Source: Ashinkailepas kermadecensis
Lineage: Eukaryota; Arthropoda; Thecostraca; Neolepadidae
Length of the DNA: 64,000 nt
NCBI GenBank assembly: GCA_034440615.1
Contig: JAOTOM010005126.1
Location: forward strand, 1-64,000
Reading direction: 5' to 3'
Shown in pieces: positions 34,085 through 45,912 of the stretch. A program made the translations under genes and the position numbers. The notes under the pieces were generated by a model. The model was not told where the DNA came from. It made no database searches and worked only from the letters and a program-made list of their open reading frames with translations. Numbering within the stretch: the stretch's first letter is position 1; the number at the start of each line of letters is the position of its first letter.

Positions 34085-34372
34085 CACTTGCCGGGGTCCC
34101 CTGCCGGACACGTAACGGGGTCCCCTGCCGGACACGTGCCAGGGTCCTCTGTCGGATACGTAGCGGGGTCCCCTGCCGGACACGTGCCGGGGTCCCCTGC
34201 CTGACACGTACCGGGTCCCCTGCCTGACACGTACCGGGTCCCCTGCCGGACACGTAACGGGGTCCTCTGCCGGATACGTAGCGAGATCCGCTGTCGGGAA
34301 TGCACCGGGAGCCACTGCCAAGTAGACACCGGGGCCACTGCCAGGTAGACACCGGGGCCACTGCTGGACAGG
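34085..34372. repeat. 24-bp repeat with CACGTG / CACGTA sites
   Basis: Units of CGGGGTCCCCTGCCGGACAC plus GTAA or GTGC; the right end switches to CACTGCCAGGTAGACACCGG units. Confidence 0.9.
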
Positions 34373-35034
34373 TACCGGGGACTGCCGCCGGCCAGGTCTG
34401 AGGGGCTGTGGGGCGGGGACAATCGACCGGTCGGTAGCTCGCTACTACTCGGCCACTCTACCACACAGCGTCTGACCAGGGTGACAGGAGTCATGAACAT
34501 GCTACATGAAATATGTGGGGGTTCTCAGCTAGCGCTCTGTGAAGGGGTTGATGGCATTGCAGTGTGAAGCAGTCCAAGGAAATACGATCAATTTTAAGTT
34601 ACTTTAAATGCTGTATTTATCACTGGAGCGAACGTTGATTTACTTTTTCGAAGACGTTCCTGTCCTCTTCGCTACCTGACACCGCGTGGGAAGAACCTCA
34701 CTTCAAACAGTCCTGTGTCTGCTCCCCTGCATCTTCTACCCTGGCTGGCACCTGACGAGTGCAGCAGGAGCAGCAGGAGCAGCAACAACAGCTGGTGCAT
34801 ACGAATCGTACATTTACAATTTCGCCTCTGCGTATCCGAATGAGTTGTGTGTAGTCAGAGGTCGACAAACACCTGCAAAGTCCGGAGAGCCACGCGAGAC
34901 CAAACCGCTGAGTGAATGTGAACACTCGGCAGGAGCAAGAGTCGAAGCAGCCAGACTCCAGCATCACCACCAGCATGTCGATAAACAGCAGGACCGGCAA
35001 CTAGTCGCCAGTGTTGAGCCGCGCGGAGGCGGGC
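34373..35034. other. Single-copy spacer
   Basis: A frame over the next array can be extended into this region only from a GTG codon; no ATG-started gene is supported. Confidence 0.4.
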
Positions 35035-35506
35035 GGCGGCGCCCAGCTCCAGTTGTGGCGCCCAGCTCCAGCAGTGGCGCCTTGCTCCAGCGGCAGCGCC
35101 CAGTTCCAGCGGCAGCGCCCAGCTCTAGTGGTGGCGTCCAGCTCGTGGTGGCGCCCAGCTCCAGTGGCGGCGCCCAGCTCCAGCAGCGGCGCCTAGCTCC
35201 AGCGACAACGCCCAGCTCCAGCGCCAACGCCCAGCTCGTGGTGGCGCCCAGCTCAAGCGGCAACGCCCAGCTCCAGTGGCAGCGCCCAGCTCCAGTGGCC
35301 GCGCCCAGCTCCAGCAGCGGCGCCCAGCTCCAGTGGCAGCGCCCAGCTCCAGTGGCCGCGCCCAGCTCCAGCGGCAGCAGCGGCGCCCAGCTCCAGTGGT
35401 GGCGCCCAGCTCCAGTGGTGGCGCCCAGCTCCAGTGGCAGCGCCCAGCTCCAGCAGCGGCGCCCAGCTCCAGCTCCAGTGGCGGCGCCCAGCTCCAGCCG
35501 CCGGGC
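35035..35506. repeat. 19-bp array GCGCCCAGCTCCAGTGGC(A/C/G)
   Basis: About 24 units of 18-21 bp around GCGCCCAGCTCCAG. Since 19 is not a multiple of three, its open frames shift and do not suggest coding. Confidence 0.95.
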
Positions 35507-35694
35507 GGCGACTAATCCCGGCTGACCGGAACGCCGCCGGAACACTCCGGACTGACACCGAGCGTCACACGTGGCTGCCGGCCGCGCCCGACAGGCGGCG
35601 CTGGTGACTGGCGTGTGTATCACATGGCGACCGAGCGCCGTCCACCGTCCCTCGGGACCGTCACACCGCTCGTCAAACCGTACGACGGACGACA

Positions 35695-36035
35695 CCGTAC
35701 GGTCGTCTCGCTCAGTGCCCAGACAAGACCGCTGACCAGCCAATACGGCCGTCTCGCCCAGTGCCAACACAAGACCGCTGGCCTGCCCATATGGCCATCT
35801 CGCCCGGTGTCCAGGCCCCAGACAAGATCGCTGGCTTGCCCATACAGCCGCCAGACAGCGGTCGTGTCTGGGGCCTGGACACCGCTGTCTTGCCCGTACG
35901 GCCGCCTCGCCCAGTGCCCAGGCAAGACCGCTGACCTGTCCCTATGTCCATCTCGCCCAGTGTCCCGGCCCCAGACAAGCCCGCAGACCAGCCCATACGG
36001 CCGTCTCGCCCAGTGCCCAGACACGACCATTAACA
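35695..36035. repeat. Degenerate ~45-bp repeat
   Basis: Units share CCGTCTCGCCCAGTGCCC, AGACAAGACCGCTGACC and CCCATACGG. A short inverted block (TGTCTGGGGCCTGGACA near 35865) lies inside. Confidence 0.85.
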
Positions 36036-37327
36036 TGGCTGACCTGCGGTGTGTGTGGTGTCCGTCACCGTCACGCAGGCAATGACTGTGCGTTAGCTAA
36101 TCGCCAGCCACCCCAACGCCGACCGACCCCATCAGTTCCGTACGAGGGTCACGTAAAAACACGTCCAGCGCCGGCGGCGGCGACGGTACACCCACCTCCT
36201 GGTCGGCCTGCGTAACACGCACGTCACCGCCGAGCACAAAGGCGCCGGGTCAGGGGTCGCCGCAGGACAGGCGCCAATCGGCGCCGTAATGCGTGCCCTC
36301 CGGCGCGGTCGACCGGCGGCGGCGGCGGCCCGCGACAAGGGGGGGGCAGCCGGCCGCGTCGCCACGGCCAACCGGCGCGGTGCACACGACCGCCGTCCCC
36401 GCAAAAGTGCATCCCTGGCGCCGTGCGGTTACGTGTGATAATCCGCCCCACGCTCTAAAGCGTCAGTAGAAACCAACACTCACAAAGCTCTTTCACCTCC
36501 TGAGGGACGGAGATTCAGCTCGCGTGAACTGTGACAGCACGCCAGTGGTACCGTCCCGAAGTTGGAACGCTGTTGTGACGGTACGATGATACCCCCAATC
36601 TATGGCGCGATTACGGGCGCTGGACGAGCGAAGACAAGAGGCAGACACAGGGGGATCCCCTGCTGCAGGCACAGCGTCCGGCCTCATGACGAGACGGCTA
36701 ACTAATGGACCGATCGAAGCTTGAGCTCTCTTAGCAGTCCGTGAAGACATGCGCCTTAAATCCGTCCAACTTTTGCGAAAGTGCAGGAATTTCGTCAATA
36801 AGCAAGACGATTTCGACGATTTCGCACAGTGCATTCAATTTCCAGCTGACTGCTCCATATTCCGCAGAGAAGCTCTATTGGTGAAACCGTGCGCCGTCTG
36901 CAGCGAATGCGCGCTGAAACGCGATCTGATAGTCGACGACGATTTCGCCATCTTGCCGAAATCGAGCATTACGGCTGGAGCTCATCTGCCGAATCTCTAG
37001 TATCCAAACATAAATACATTATGCCGAACTGCTGTATTAGCATTGGTGCCGCATTGTGTCACGGGCTGTTTTGTCTTTCCGCTCAGCTTATGCCGCATGC
37101 AACCACTCAGCGCGGCACCCTCCGTCGGACTGACACTGGCCGCTCGGCTTCGGGGAACGTAGGTCACGTGGCATGACGACATAACACGCCACCGTGGCTT
37201 CCTGGATCGCGGTGAGCCAATACCGGCTGGACCGGCACCGGCCTAAAACCTATCCTCAGCGCAAAACATACGCGCACTTCAGAGAAAGTACTCTGACGAA
37301 AACTGCCAAAAATAAACATTCAGAGAC
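36036..37327. other. Spacer, GC-rich then AT-moderate
   Basis: A reading frame of 83 codons from an ATG at 36749 shows no recognisable domain. No other feature. Confidence 0.4.
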
Positions 37328-37340
37328 CTCGTGTGATGTG

Positions 37341-37392
37341 CTAGTTATTGGTATTGTGGTTTAGGGGCGCATCGACTGCATAGGTCATATAG
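37341..37392 (-). mobile_element. SINE-tail mini-element, copy 4, with 13-bp duplication
   Basis: The 52-bp insert (TTATTGGTATTGTGGTTTAG, GCGCATCGAC, GGTCATATAG) is flanked by perfect CTCGTGTGATGTG at 37328-37340 and 37393-37405. Confidence 0.85.
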
Positions 37393-37539
37393 CTCGTGTG
37401 ATGTGTGATAAAAATAAGGACTTGAAACGTCACAGCCAAAAGGCTGTGGAGGTTTCAAAAGAGTGACAGTCGGGCCGGGTTGCTCAGATGAACTTTTGTC
37501 GTACATACATGCTGGTACGAGACACGACCACTGGTGCCT

Positions 37540-37655
37540 AACACACGTGTGACGGTACACCAGTACCACATCACGCGTGTGACGGTACACCAGTACCACA
37601 TCACGCGTGTGACGGTACACCAGTACCACATCACGCGTGTGACGGTACTCTGGTT
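37540..37655. repeat. 30-bp array, four units
   Basis: Units of ACGCGTGTGACGGTACACCA plus GTACCACATC; three are identical. Confidence 0.97.
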
Positions 37656-38007
37656 TCGACGCGGCCAGCACAGGGACTTGGCGTGTTCGAGCTGGCGATA
37701 CACGAACAAAGACCATCATACACACACATGCTGCGGACTGATACGATCCAGGGTTGTGCAAGGTTGGCAAATCCACCCACCATTGGCCAAGATCAAGCAC
37801 CAGCCGTGCCTCACGGCGTCCTCGGGAGCAAAAACCGTAGCTCACCGCAGGGCTGACCAGCTCTTTTTTTGTCAAGATCCGTCGCTACATGGCCACTGTC
37901 TCAATTTCTTAATCAACCACAGCAATAATCATTGAGGATTTGGGCGCACTGGCTGCAGACAGGTCTCCTGGAGCTCGTGTCCGAGACAGCTAATCCATGG
38001 AAACCTG
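37656..38007. other. Single-copy spacer
   Basis: No feature recognised. Confidence 0.45.
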
Positions 38008-38125
38008 ACGGGGCCATATGGTGCCCAATTCGGGACATCTGGCCGAGGGAACCTGATGAAGCCATATGGCGTCGTCCAATTCGAGACATCTGACCAAGGG
38101 AACCTGACGAGGTCAGATGGCCCGT
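38008..38125. repeat. ~50-bp repeat AACCTGA..GCCATATGG..GGGACATCT
   Basis: Two and a half diverged units. Two more units lie 400 bp away at 38531-38610, so the array was split or dispersed, possibly by the TA tract between them. Confidence 0.75.
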
Positions 38126-38197
38126 TAGCACCTGGACAGCCCGAGACGACATCATGTTTAACCGGATGGACGCAAGACTACGCATACAACCATACAG

Positions 38198-38207
38198 TGC
38201 ATGTATA

Positions 38208-38270
<63 letters not shown>
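38198..38270. repeat. (TA)n microsatellite
   Basis: About 35 TA dinucleotides with one interruption. Confidence 0.97.
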
Positions 38271-38530
38271 TGCACAGCCATTCATCTTACCAACACATGT
38301 GCTGAAACCGGCAGCAGCGGAGCCTCGATCGGCCACGATGCAATATGTTATCATTATTATTTCACTCTGCACTTGCAGCTGTGTGCAACATTATGATATG
38401 ACTTGACCATCTTAATTATGCATTGTTCAGTTGCATGCAAAAGCCACTTGACTGCAGAATGCTACGTCAAGAAATGAAGCTGAATCTGACGTGGTCAGTC
38501 TGATCAGGTTCTGACTGGGTCACCCATGAC

Positions 38531-38610
38531 CCATGGAAACCTGATGAGGTCATACGGTGCCCATGTCCGGGACATCTCATCCAGGGAAACCTGCTCAGGT
38601 CACAAGGACG
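38531..38610. repeat. Second block of the AACCTGA..GACATCT repeat
   Basis: GGAAACCTGATGAGGTCATA, CGGTGCCCATG and CGGGACATCTCA match the units at 38008-38125. Confidence 0.7.
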
Positions 38611-40020
38611 GATGCTCACATCATGCCACCCATGATTACCCAACTAATGCCTGGCTGGCGTCGAAGACCCCAGCCAGGCAAGTGCAACATGCCGAATTAT
38701 TGAAGTGGTTGCATGAACAAAAAATACAACATATGTGCATTCAATGGTATCTCTCAAATTTCGCGTCCATATCTCGTCCATAGATCATCCTCAGTATATT
38801 ATAAATCTGACCATTACTCCTATAAGCGCCATATGGAAAGAATGCACCTGAAGACCTTAACATCCCCTTTAACTATTTTGCCACAGCCGCCGAGCCTACG
38901 GCTTTTTGAGCATTTTACAAAACTCTTGCAAGATAGGCCACGGAAAATGTACTCCTAAGAAGGAACAGGGTTTTTACTATTTGCAAAACGTGAAGATAAA
39001 ATTTGAGACTTCTAAATCGAAAGCTCAACTTTTCAACAGTCAAACTCAACTTTTCAACAGTCAAACTCAACTTTCAATAGTTGGAAAACCTGCAAATGTG
39101 TGCAAGGGGCTCCGCCACACGAAGAACGGGAGGGTGTCATTTGCAGCTTTAATCTATGGGGATTGTCCCTTTAGCTTATACGGAATTTTCCAAGGGCCGT
39201 CTACACGACAATTAGCAAAATGAAAGGACATCCTCATGTGGGACTTTTTCTAACGCACAATGCATATGCTGCACAAATAACCCTACAGAGATAGTTTGAA
39301 TTAATATCATCCGGCCGCAACATCACAGCAGAGTTTTGACCCTAAAACCGGAACTCAAAGGCGCAACGTGAGCAACACGAACAGCATTGCGGGCTATCGC
39401 CAGATTTGATGCAATACCCCTTACATTGATTGAATGTCAAACATGCCACAGGAGTTCAGAAGAATACCCTTCACAATATTGTAGCAAACCAGGAGGTACC
39501 TGGTCTGAAGGTGCGCCGAGATAAGATGGCGCATTACTTTGCCTAACATCAAGTATAAACACGTAATAACATAATAACATAAACGGGCCGCTTCGCACTC
39601 GGCCGGAGCGCGTAGGTGTTCAGTTGTTCACATGCTATCTGCTCAATGATACGGCGTATCGTGGAGGGAACATCGGCCATGTTTGTCGGCGAGCGAACTG
39701 GCCAATGGTCGCTGGCCGGCCGGTGTACCTTCGCCAGACCGGTCTGTCCGTGATCGACAGCGACAGATGTGCAGTCCACTGCAGGCTCACCCAGGCCCAC
39801 GGACGGCAGATACACTACGGCAGGTACACCTGGTGCACTGGGCCAATGGAACACCGCATCCTCCCTTAAATGACACAGGGATCACATGGTGTTGAGTGTG
39901 AAAGAGCAGCCTCAAATGTGGCTCGCGCCCTTTTTATATCCAGATCTTCCGTAGCTGCTGCCAAACGCAGACTTTCATCATTACTGTGATAAATGCATTT
40001 ACATTTTAACTTCACTGAAC
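38611..40020. other. Single-copy spacer
   Basis: Holds only a short 21-bp triplet repeat (TCAACTTTTCAACAGTCAAA) at 39025-39080. No gene recognised. Confidence 0.45.
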
Positions 40021-40035
40021 ATTACTTCATCAAGT

Positions 40036-40078
40036 TTATTGGGGTTTAGGGGCACATCGACTGCGATGGTCATGCAGC
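40036..40078 (-). mobile_element. SINE-tail mini-element, copy 5, with 15-bp duplication
   Basis: The 43-bp insert (TTATTGGGGTTTAGGGGCAC, ATCGACTGCG, TGGTCATGCAG) is flanked by perfect ATTACTTCATCAAGT repeats (40021-40035 and 40079-40093). Confidence 0.9.
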
Positions 40079-40093
40079 ATTACTTCATCAAGT

Positions 40094-41884
40094 AACACTC
40101 ATGAAGTAATACCCAAAGCTTGCTTCACAAGGCTTGCGCTGATTCATGAGGCGGTAATTCGTGCTACCCTTAGCAGTCCGTATCCACTTTTCCGCCAAAT
40201 GGATCAGCTGTACAGCAGATACAATCGGCGACGTAGACAATTGAAGTAAAATATGTATTCTAGTTAATTAATCTCATCATTGAAGAGGGGACCTCAGACA
40301 CGCCCTCGACTCCGGTTCTTCGCTTACCATTGCTCATCCACTGGAAGCGGCGCCTTTAAATCCAATAACATTTCCTATCTTGTTTGTTTAATGTCACACC
40401 AAAATTTCGCTTTCTGATATCTGCCAGCAGCGCAGGCAGGATAGGTTTTGTGAGGCATGCCAGAACAATTTTGACGTCTTCGTGTGCTTGCAAATCAAAT
40501 GAGATACATTGAAGCTGTAACAATCAGTACCAGTTGCTGACCGCGCCGACAGATATAGTGCGCATTTCTGTTCATATTTAGTGATATTACAGCGTTGAAT
40601 GAAGGTTCGTAGTGCATTGCAGAGCATGGAAATCATGAAGAAGGCATCTAAAATGGAAGAAATACAGAGCGTCGTGGGCACACTCCCATTGTCTACCGAA
40701 GCCTCGATGATCCCTGGCACGAAGAAAAGGTTTAAACAGACCTTTCACAACTATAACCTGAACAGCTGGAGTGATGTCCTATAAGCTGGAGCGATGATGT
40801 TGCATAAGTCGGAGTGAGGTCACCAACGCAGCCGACATGCTGATGGAATGCTGATGGCGCACAACTGGAGTCTTCTGCTGGGAAAACACCAGCCGCGCTT
40901 TGAGAAAAGCTCCCATTCACGCCATTAACCCCTCTGTTGACACAGCTTGATCTCCGCATTTAACACAGCTGGGGCCAAGTTAACAAAACGCAAAAGCCGG
41001 CCAAGATAACTGTTCAACGACAATGGAAGGATTAAATAGCTCGGCATAAGAAAGGAGAACCCGGGTGAAGTGGCGAATCCTGCACGAGCTCCTCCAGCCG
41101 CCAAGGTTTGGCTACAGGGCTTTGGATGAGTTTTGGAGTTCGTTCGAGTTCAGTTGAGATGAGCTTTGGAATAGTTCGGCTTTACAAGGATGAGCCGAGG
41201 TCGCTCACGGCCGACTTCTCTCGAGGTGGAAGTGAAATAATCTTAGTTTTCAATTCAATTCTAAGTTGTACAGTAGGAGTATGGGAATTGGGGTAGATGG
41301 AGCGAGATTCACGCTAGGTGTCTTAGCAGCGGCGTTGCCACCTTCAGTTTTAAGGTGGTGTTCAACCCCCGGGAGGCAGGAACGATTGTTTTGCCAGGGG
41401 AATTTGGCCGCTACGTCTCCCATCCCAGGTGGATTGTTTTGCCAGGGGAGTTAGGCCGCTACCGTCTCCCATCCCAGGTGGGGTCCGGACCCAACGGATC
41501 CCAGCAGTGGCGACGCCCTTGCCTTAGAGCACGCTTATGAAGGGGGAATTAGGCTAGTGACAGTGTACATGGCAGTGGATTCCGTACCTTATTTGGGTGC
41601 GCGATGCTGATGAGACTGCGAGACATGGGAACACAATGGGGTCGACCATTTCTTTAGAACTAGATGGATAAATGAATTGGGTCCAAGAATCTTATCATGT
41701 GATCTAACCAGGGATAAATAAAGTTAAAACTCGAACGGTGAGAATGACCGCACGGCCAGGCGGTCATAAGACGAGGGCGCCTTATCTCGAGGGGAACTCG
41801 TGGGAGGGACGGACGGGAACGGCATCTGGACCGAGTAGCGGTGACACGCACGGATGACGACGGACAGTTCCGAACGTTACTGTA
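40094..41884. other. Single-copy spacer
   Basis: A short direct repeat (GTTTTGCCAGGGGAATTTGG / TTTTGCCAGGGGAGTTAGG with CCGCTAC and CTCCCATCCCAGGTGG) lies at 41385-41485. No gene recognised. Confidence 0.45.
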
Positions 41885-43362
41885 GAGCGCATCTGCACGC
41901 AGCCCATAGTAGCCGCAGTCTCGCCCGCGCAGCCCACAGTTGCCGCAGTCTCGTCCGCGCAGCCCACAGTCGCCGCAGTCTCGCCCGCGCAGCCCACAGT
42001 TGCCGCAGTCTCGTCCGCGCAGCCCACAGTCGCCGCAGTCTCGCCCGCGCAGCCCACAGTTGCCGCAGTCTCGCCCGCGCAGCCCACAGCTGCCGCGGTC
42101 TCGCCCGCGCAGCCCACAGCTGCCGCGGTCTCGCCCGCACAGCCCACAGCTGCCGCGGTCTCGCCCGCACAGCCCACAGTTGCCGCAGTCTCGCCCGCGC
42201 AGCCCACAGTTGCCGCGGTCTCGCCCGCGCAGCCCACAGTCGCCGCGGTATCGCCCGCACAGCCGACAGTTGCCGCGGTATCGCCCGCACAGCCGACAGT
42301 TGCCGCAGTCTCGCCCGCGCAGCCTACAGTTGCCGCAGTCTCGCCCGCGCAGCCCACAGTCGCCGCGGTATCGCCCGCACAGCCGACAGTTGCCGCAGTC
42401 TCGCCCGCGCAGCCCACAGTTGCCGCAGTCTCGCCCGCGCAGCCCACAGTCGCCGCGGTATCGCCCGCACAGCCGACAGTTGCCGCAGTCTCGCCCGCGC
42501 AGCCCACAGTCGCCGCGGTATCGCCCGCACAGCCGACAGTTGCCGCAGTCTCGCCCGCGCAGCCCACAGTTGCCGCGGTCTCGCCCGCGCAGCCGACAGT
42601 TGCCGCAGTCTCGCCCGCGCAGCCCACAGTCGCCGCGGTATCGCCCGCACAGCCGACAGTTGCCGCAGTCTCGCCCGCGCAGCCCACAGTTGCCGCAGTC
42701 TCGCCCGCGCAGCCCACAGTTGCCGCAGTCTCGCCCGCGCAGCCCACAGTTGCCGCAGTCTCGCCCGCGCAGCCCACAGTCGCCGCGGTATCGCCCGCAC
42801 AGCCGACAGTTGCCGCAGTCTCGCCCGCGCAGCCCACAGTAGCCGCAGTCTCGCCCGCACAGCCCACAGTTGCCGCGGTATCGCCCGCACAGCCCACAGT
42901 TGCCGCAGTCTCGCCCGCGCAGCCCACAGTTGCCGCAGTCTCGCCCGCGCAGCCCACAGTTGCCGCGGTCTCGCCCGCGCAGCCCACAGTTGCCGCGGTC
43001 TCGCCCGCGCAGCCCACAGTCGCCGCGGTCTCGCCCGCGCAGCCCACAGTCGCCGCGGTCTCGCCCGCGCAGCCCACAGTTGCCGCAGTCTCGCCCGCCA
43101 GCCGCGTGCCGCGTCTCGCCCGCGCAGCCCACAGTCACCGCGGTCTCGCCCGCGCAGCCCACAGTCGCCGCAGTCTCTCCCGCGCAGCCCACAGTTGCCG
43201 CAGTCTCGCCCGCGCAGCCCACAGTTGCCGCAGTCTCGCCCGCGCAGCCCACAGTCGCCGCAGTCTCGCCCGCGCAGCCCACAGTTGCCGCAGTCTCGCC
43301 CGCGCAGCCCACAGTTGCCGCAGTCTCGCCCGCGCAGCCCACAGTTACCGCAGTCTCACAGC
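41885..43362. repeat. 30-bp minisatellite with higher-order variants, ~48 units
   Basis: Units of GCCGC(A/G)GTCTCGCCCGCGCA plus GCCCACAGT(T/C). A paired variant with GGTATCGCCCGCACAGCCGA recurs at 42241, 42361, 42451, 42511, 42631 and 42781. A short deletion breaks it near 43095-43115. All its long open frames follow from the period of 30. Confidence 0.98.
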
Positions 43363-44041
43363 CGCCGTTGTCCACCAATTGCAACCTGATGCCTGCAGCA
43401 GACCTTGATGCCGGATCCTGCGCCTGCGCAGGAGAGCTCTACAGCCAGCGTCTCGCCCTCGTCCGCCCAGCGCCTCTAAACATACGCGCTACCCTTTACC
43501 AGCTCTTATCAGAAAATTTTCCTTCAAGTACCACATTCTTCATGATAACCGGCGCAACCGATTCGTGACAAAGAGTGGAATTCCAGGGCTGATGCCCAGT
43601 ACAGTGCCACAAAGGCACTAAGCAGGCGTTGACCCCCCATCGTAACTTCGCGTGTCTCATCGCGTGGTGGCATCCGCCGGTCGTAAACGCGTCTCGGATT
43701 TTGATCAGGTGCCCACGCAGCTGCTGAAAACTGACCACGCCTCAGAGCCCGACAGCGAACAAAGCACAGGAAGTGCCGCACTTCTCGGCCGAGCGCCATG
43801 ATAATCAGATTGATATTGTGGGAAGAGGATGTTTTTGCCCTGGGCCGCCGTCGCGACGGTGAACGGTTTCCGGTGCAGAGTGTGTCATGTGCCACTGGGA
43901 GAGCGGTGACCGACCCGGGCGGGCCGAACACGTCGGAGGCCAACACACCCAGCAGCCATTTGGAAGCAAGCCACCAGACGAGGTAGAAACGCGGCCGGTC
44001 TTGTCCGCTGTTTTGTGAGCGTTTTCTTGTCCACGGCTGCC
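43363..44041. other. Single-copy spacer
   Basis: No convincing gene on either strand. Confidence 0.4.
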
Positions 44042-44362
44042 ATGACAGAGGTAGACAATGGGAATCAGACCAGTGGCGACGAGGAATTTTGCGCAGCTGA
44101 ACTTAACAACGCGAAGTGGAATGCTGCATTCAACTACGCTGCCGAAAAACAGTCCAACAGCTAACATCTTTTTCATCGCATGCCTGATGAAATTCAGTCA
44201 ATTTTGAGTCCAATAACATACGAAATAAAATCGCATTGCCCAGATGAGAATTTTGTTCGCGAGGTAAAGTCTAAGATTATCGAAATGAATTTTGTGTATC
44301 TACATTTGAAGAAAATGGACACATTTTCCCGTAATGCTGAGAAAGCACAGCAACTAGAGTAG
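44042..44362 (+). pseudogene. Small reading frame of 107 codons broken by one in-frame stop
   Basis: The ATG at 44042 is in a good animal start context (GCTGCCATGA). Forty codons (MTEVDNGNQTSGDEEFCAAE and on) lead to a TAA at 44162-44164. The same frame stays open for a further 65 codons to TAG at 44360, and includes MPDEIQSILSPITYEIKSHC and a Lys/Glu-rich end. Codon use is AT-rich, unlike the GC-rich arrays around it. It may be a decayed retrocopy, a short gene with one mutation, or a chance frame. I do not recognise the protein. Confidence 0.35.
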
Positions 44363-44949
44363 TTGTCTTGTCATCTGTGGCCGAAGACCTGAGTGGCTTT
44401 CTTCTCTGAAGGCGCTAGCTAACATCCGGTGGCAAGTCCTTCACCTGTCTCTCGGCCACACTCTTCCTTGGTGACGTACAAAACAGGGACTTTCGACGAA
44501 GGATATTCCTCGGATATTAGACGATTCTACGGAACTGCATCTAGTAGGAATGTGGAATTTTCACCGACAGTCATAATCAGACCAAGTTGTAACAAGGCAC
44601 AATAAGCGTTGCACATGTTACACATGTACTTGAGGAGCTTGAGGTGAATTTCAAACCGAAGGGAAAAGTGAAGACCCAGTGTGCCAAATGAATACCACAG
44701 GGTGATTTCGGTCAACTTCTTCCAACCACATCATGCGATTAACATAATGACTCGTTTTTTCCTTGCAAGTCCGGGTATAAAACTCCAACTTGTATTTTAA
44801 GTTCCATCTCCACACATGAAGTCACAATATAACGAGGTCGGAGTCGGAGTCGGAGTCGGACAGTCGGCACAGAACGCCATTTTTCGTTTTACTGTCGCAG
44901 TGCGAATAATTACACAGAACGGTATCAGCGTGCACCGCGGTGGCGCGTA
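44363..44949. other. Single-copy spacer
   Basis: Contains a short (GGAGTC)n run at 44838-44860. Nothing else. Confidence 0.45.
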
Positions 44950-45360
44950 GTACGGACGTCGGACGACCACATGCCCACCTCACCGACAGGAACAGCGCGC
45001 GGTACGGACGTCGGACGACCACATGCCCACCTCACCGACAGTAGCAGCGCGTGGTCGGACGTCGGACGACCACATGCCCACCTCACCGACAGTAGCAGCG
45101 CGTGGTACGGACGTCGGACGACCACATGCCCACCTCACCGACAGGAACAGCGCGCGGTACGGACGTCGGACGACCACATGCCCACCTCACCGACAGTAGC
45201 AGCGCGTGGTACGGACGTCGGACGACCACACGCCTACCTCACCGACAGTAGCAGCGCGTGGTACGGACGTCGGACGACTACATGCCCCCACCTCACCGAC
45301 AGGGGCGACGCGTGGCACGGACGTCGGACGACCACATGCCCACCTCACCGACAGGCAGTC
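44950..45360. repeat. 52-bp minisatellite, about eight units
   Basis: Units contain TACGGACGTCGGACGACCAC, ATGCCCACCTCACCGACAG and AGCAGCGCG. Confidence 0.95.
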
Positions 45361-45639
45361 GTGACAGGAAGGCGCTCTCGCAACGCCATTACAAACCTGA
45401 AAATTCCCACCCAGCTCAGCGTGACCGCGGCCGTGGCGCAACACGTCGGGACGGTCTACGCGCCGCACACGTGCTGATCGTCTGCGCTGCGCTGCGCGGC
45501 AGAGGCCGCACCGGACCGGACCGGACCGGGACGGCACGGGTCGAGCCGGACCGGGACGGCGGTCGGCGGGTCTCCCACGATAGGTCAGGCACAGGCCAGC
45601 GGAACTCCCACGGCCCATCGGCGACACGGACACGGTCGA

Positions 45640-45912
45640 CTCTGCGCCTGCCGGCCGCCGCCGGTGACGGACTCTGCGCCTGCCGGCCGCCGGCGGTGAC
45701 GGACTCTGCGCTTGTCGGCGGCCGCCGGTGACTGACTCTGCGCCTGCCGGCGGCCGCCGGTGACGGACTCTGCGCCTGCCGGCGGCCGTCGGTGACTGAC
45801 TCTGCGCCTGCCGGCGGCCGTCGGTGACGGACTCTGCGCCTGCCGGCCGCCGTCGGTGACGGACTCTGCGCCTGCCAACCGCCGTCGGTGACGGACTCTG
45901 CGCCTGTCGGAC
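45640..45912. repeat. 32-bp minisatellite, about eight units
   Basis: Units of GGTGACGGACTCTGCGCCTG plus CCGGCCGCCG(G/T)C, variable at the end. It follows a short CCGGA pentamer run at 45509-45530. Confidence 0.95.

Noticed and set aside
34686..35525. Frame with a signal-peptide-like start followed by Ser/Pro repeats
   Set aside because: It starts at a GTG, which is not an animal start codon in this setting, and most of it is the 19-bp array.
41660..43389. Open frames of up to 574 codons over the 30-bp array, rich in Gly/Cys or Pro/Arg/Ser
   Set aside because: Several frames on both strands are open at once, as expected from the period alone. The peptide repeats are by-products of the DNA repeat.
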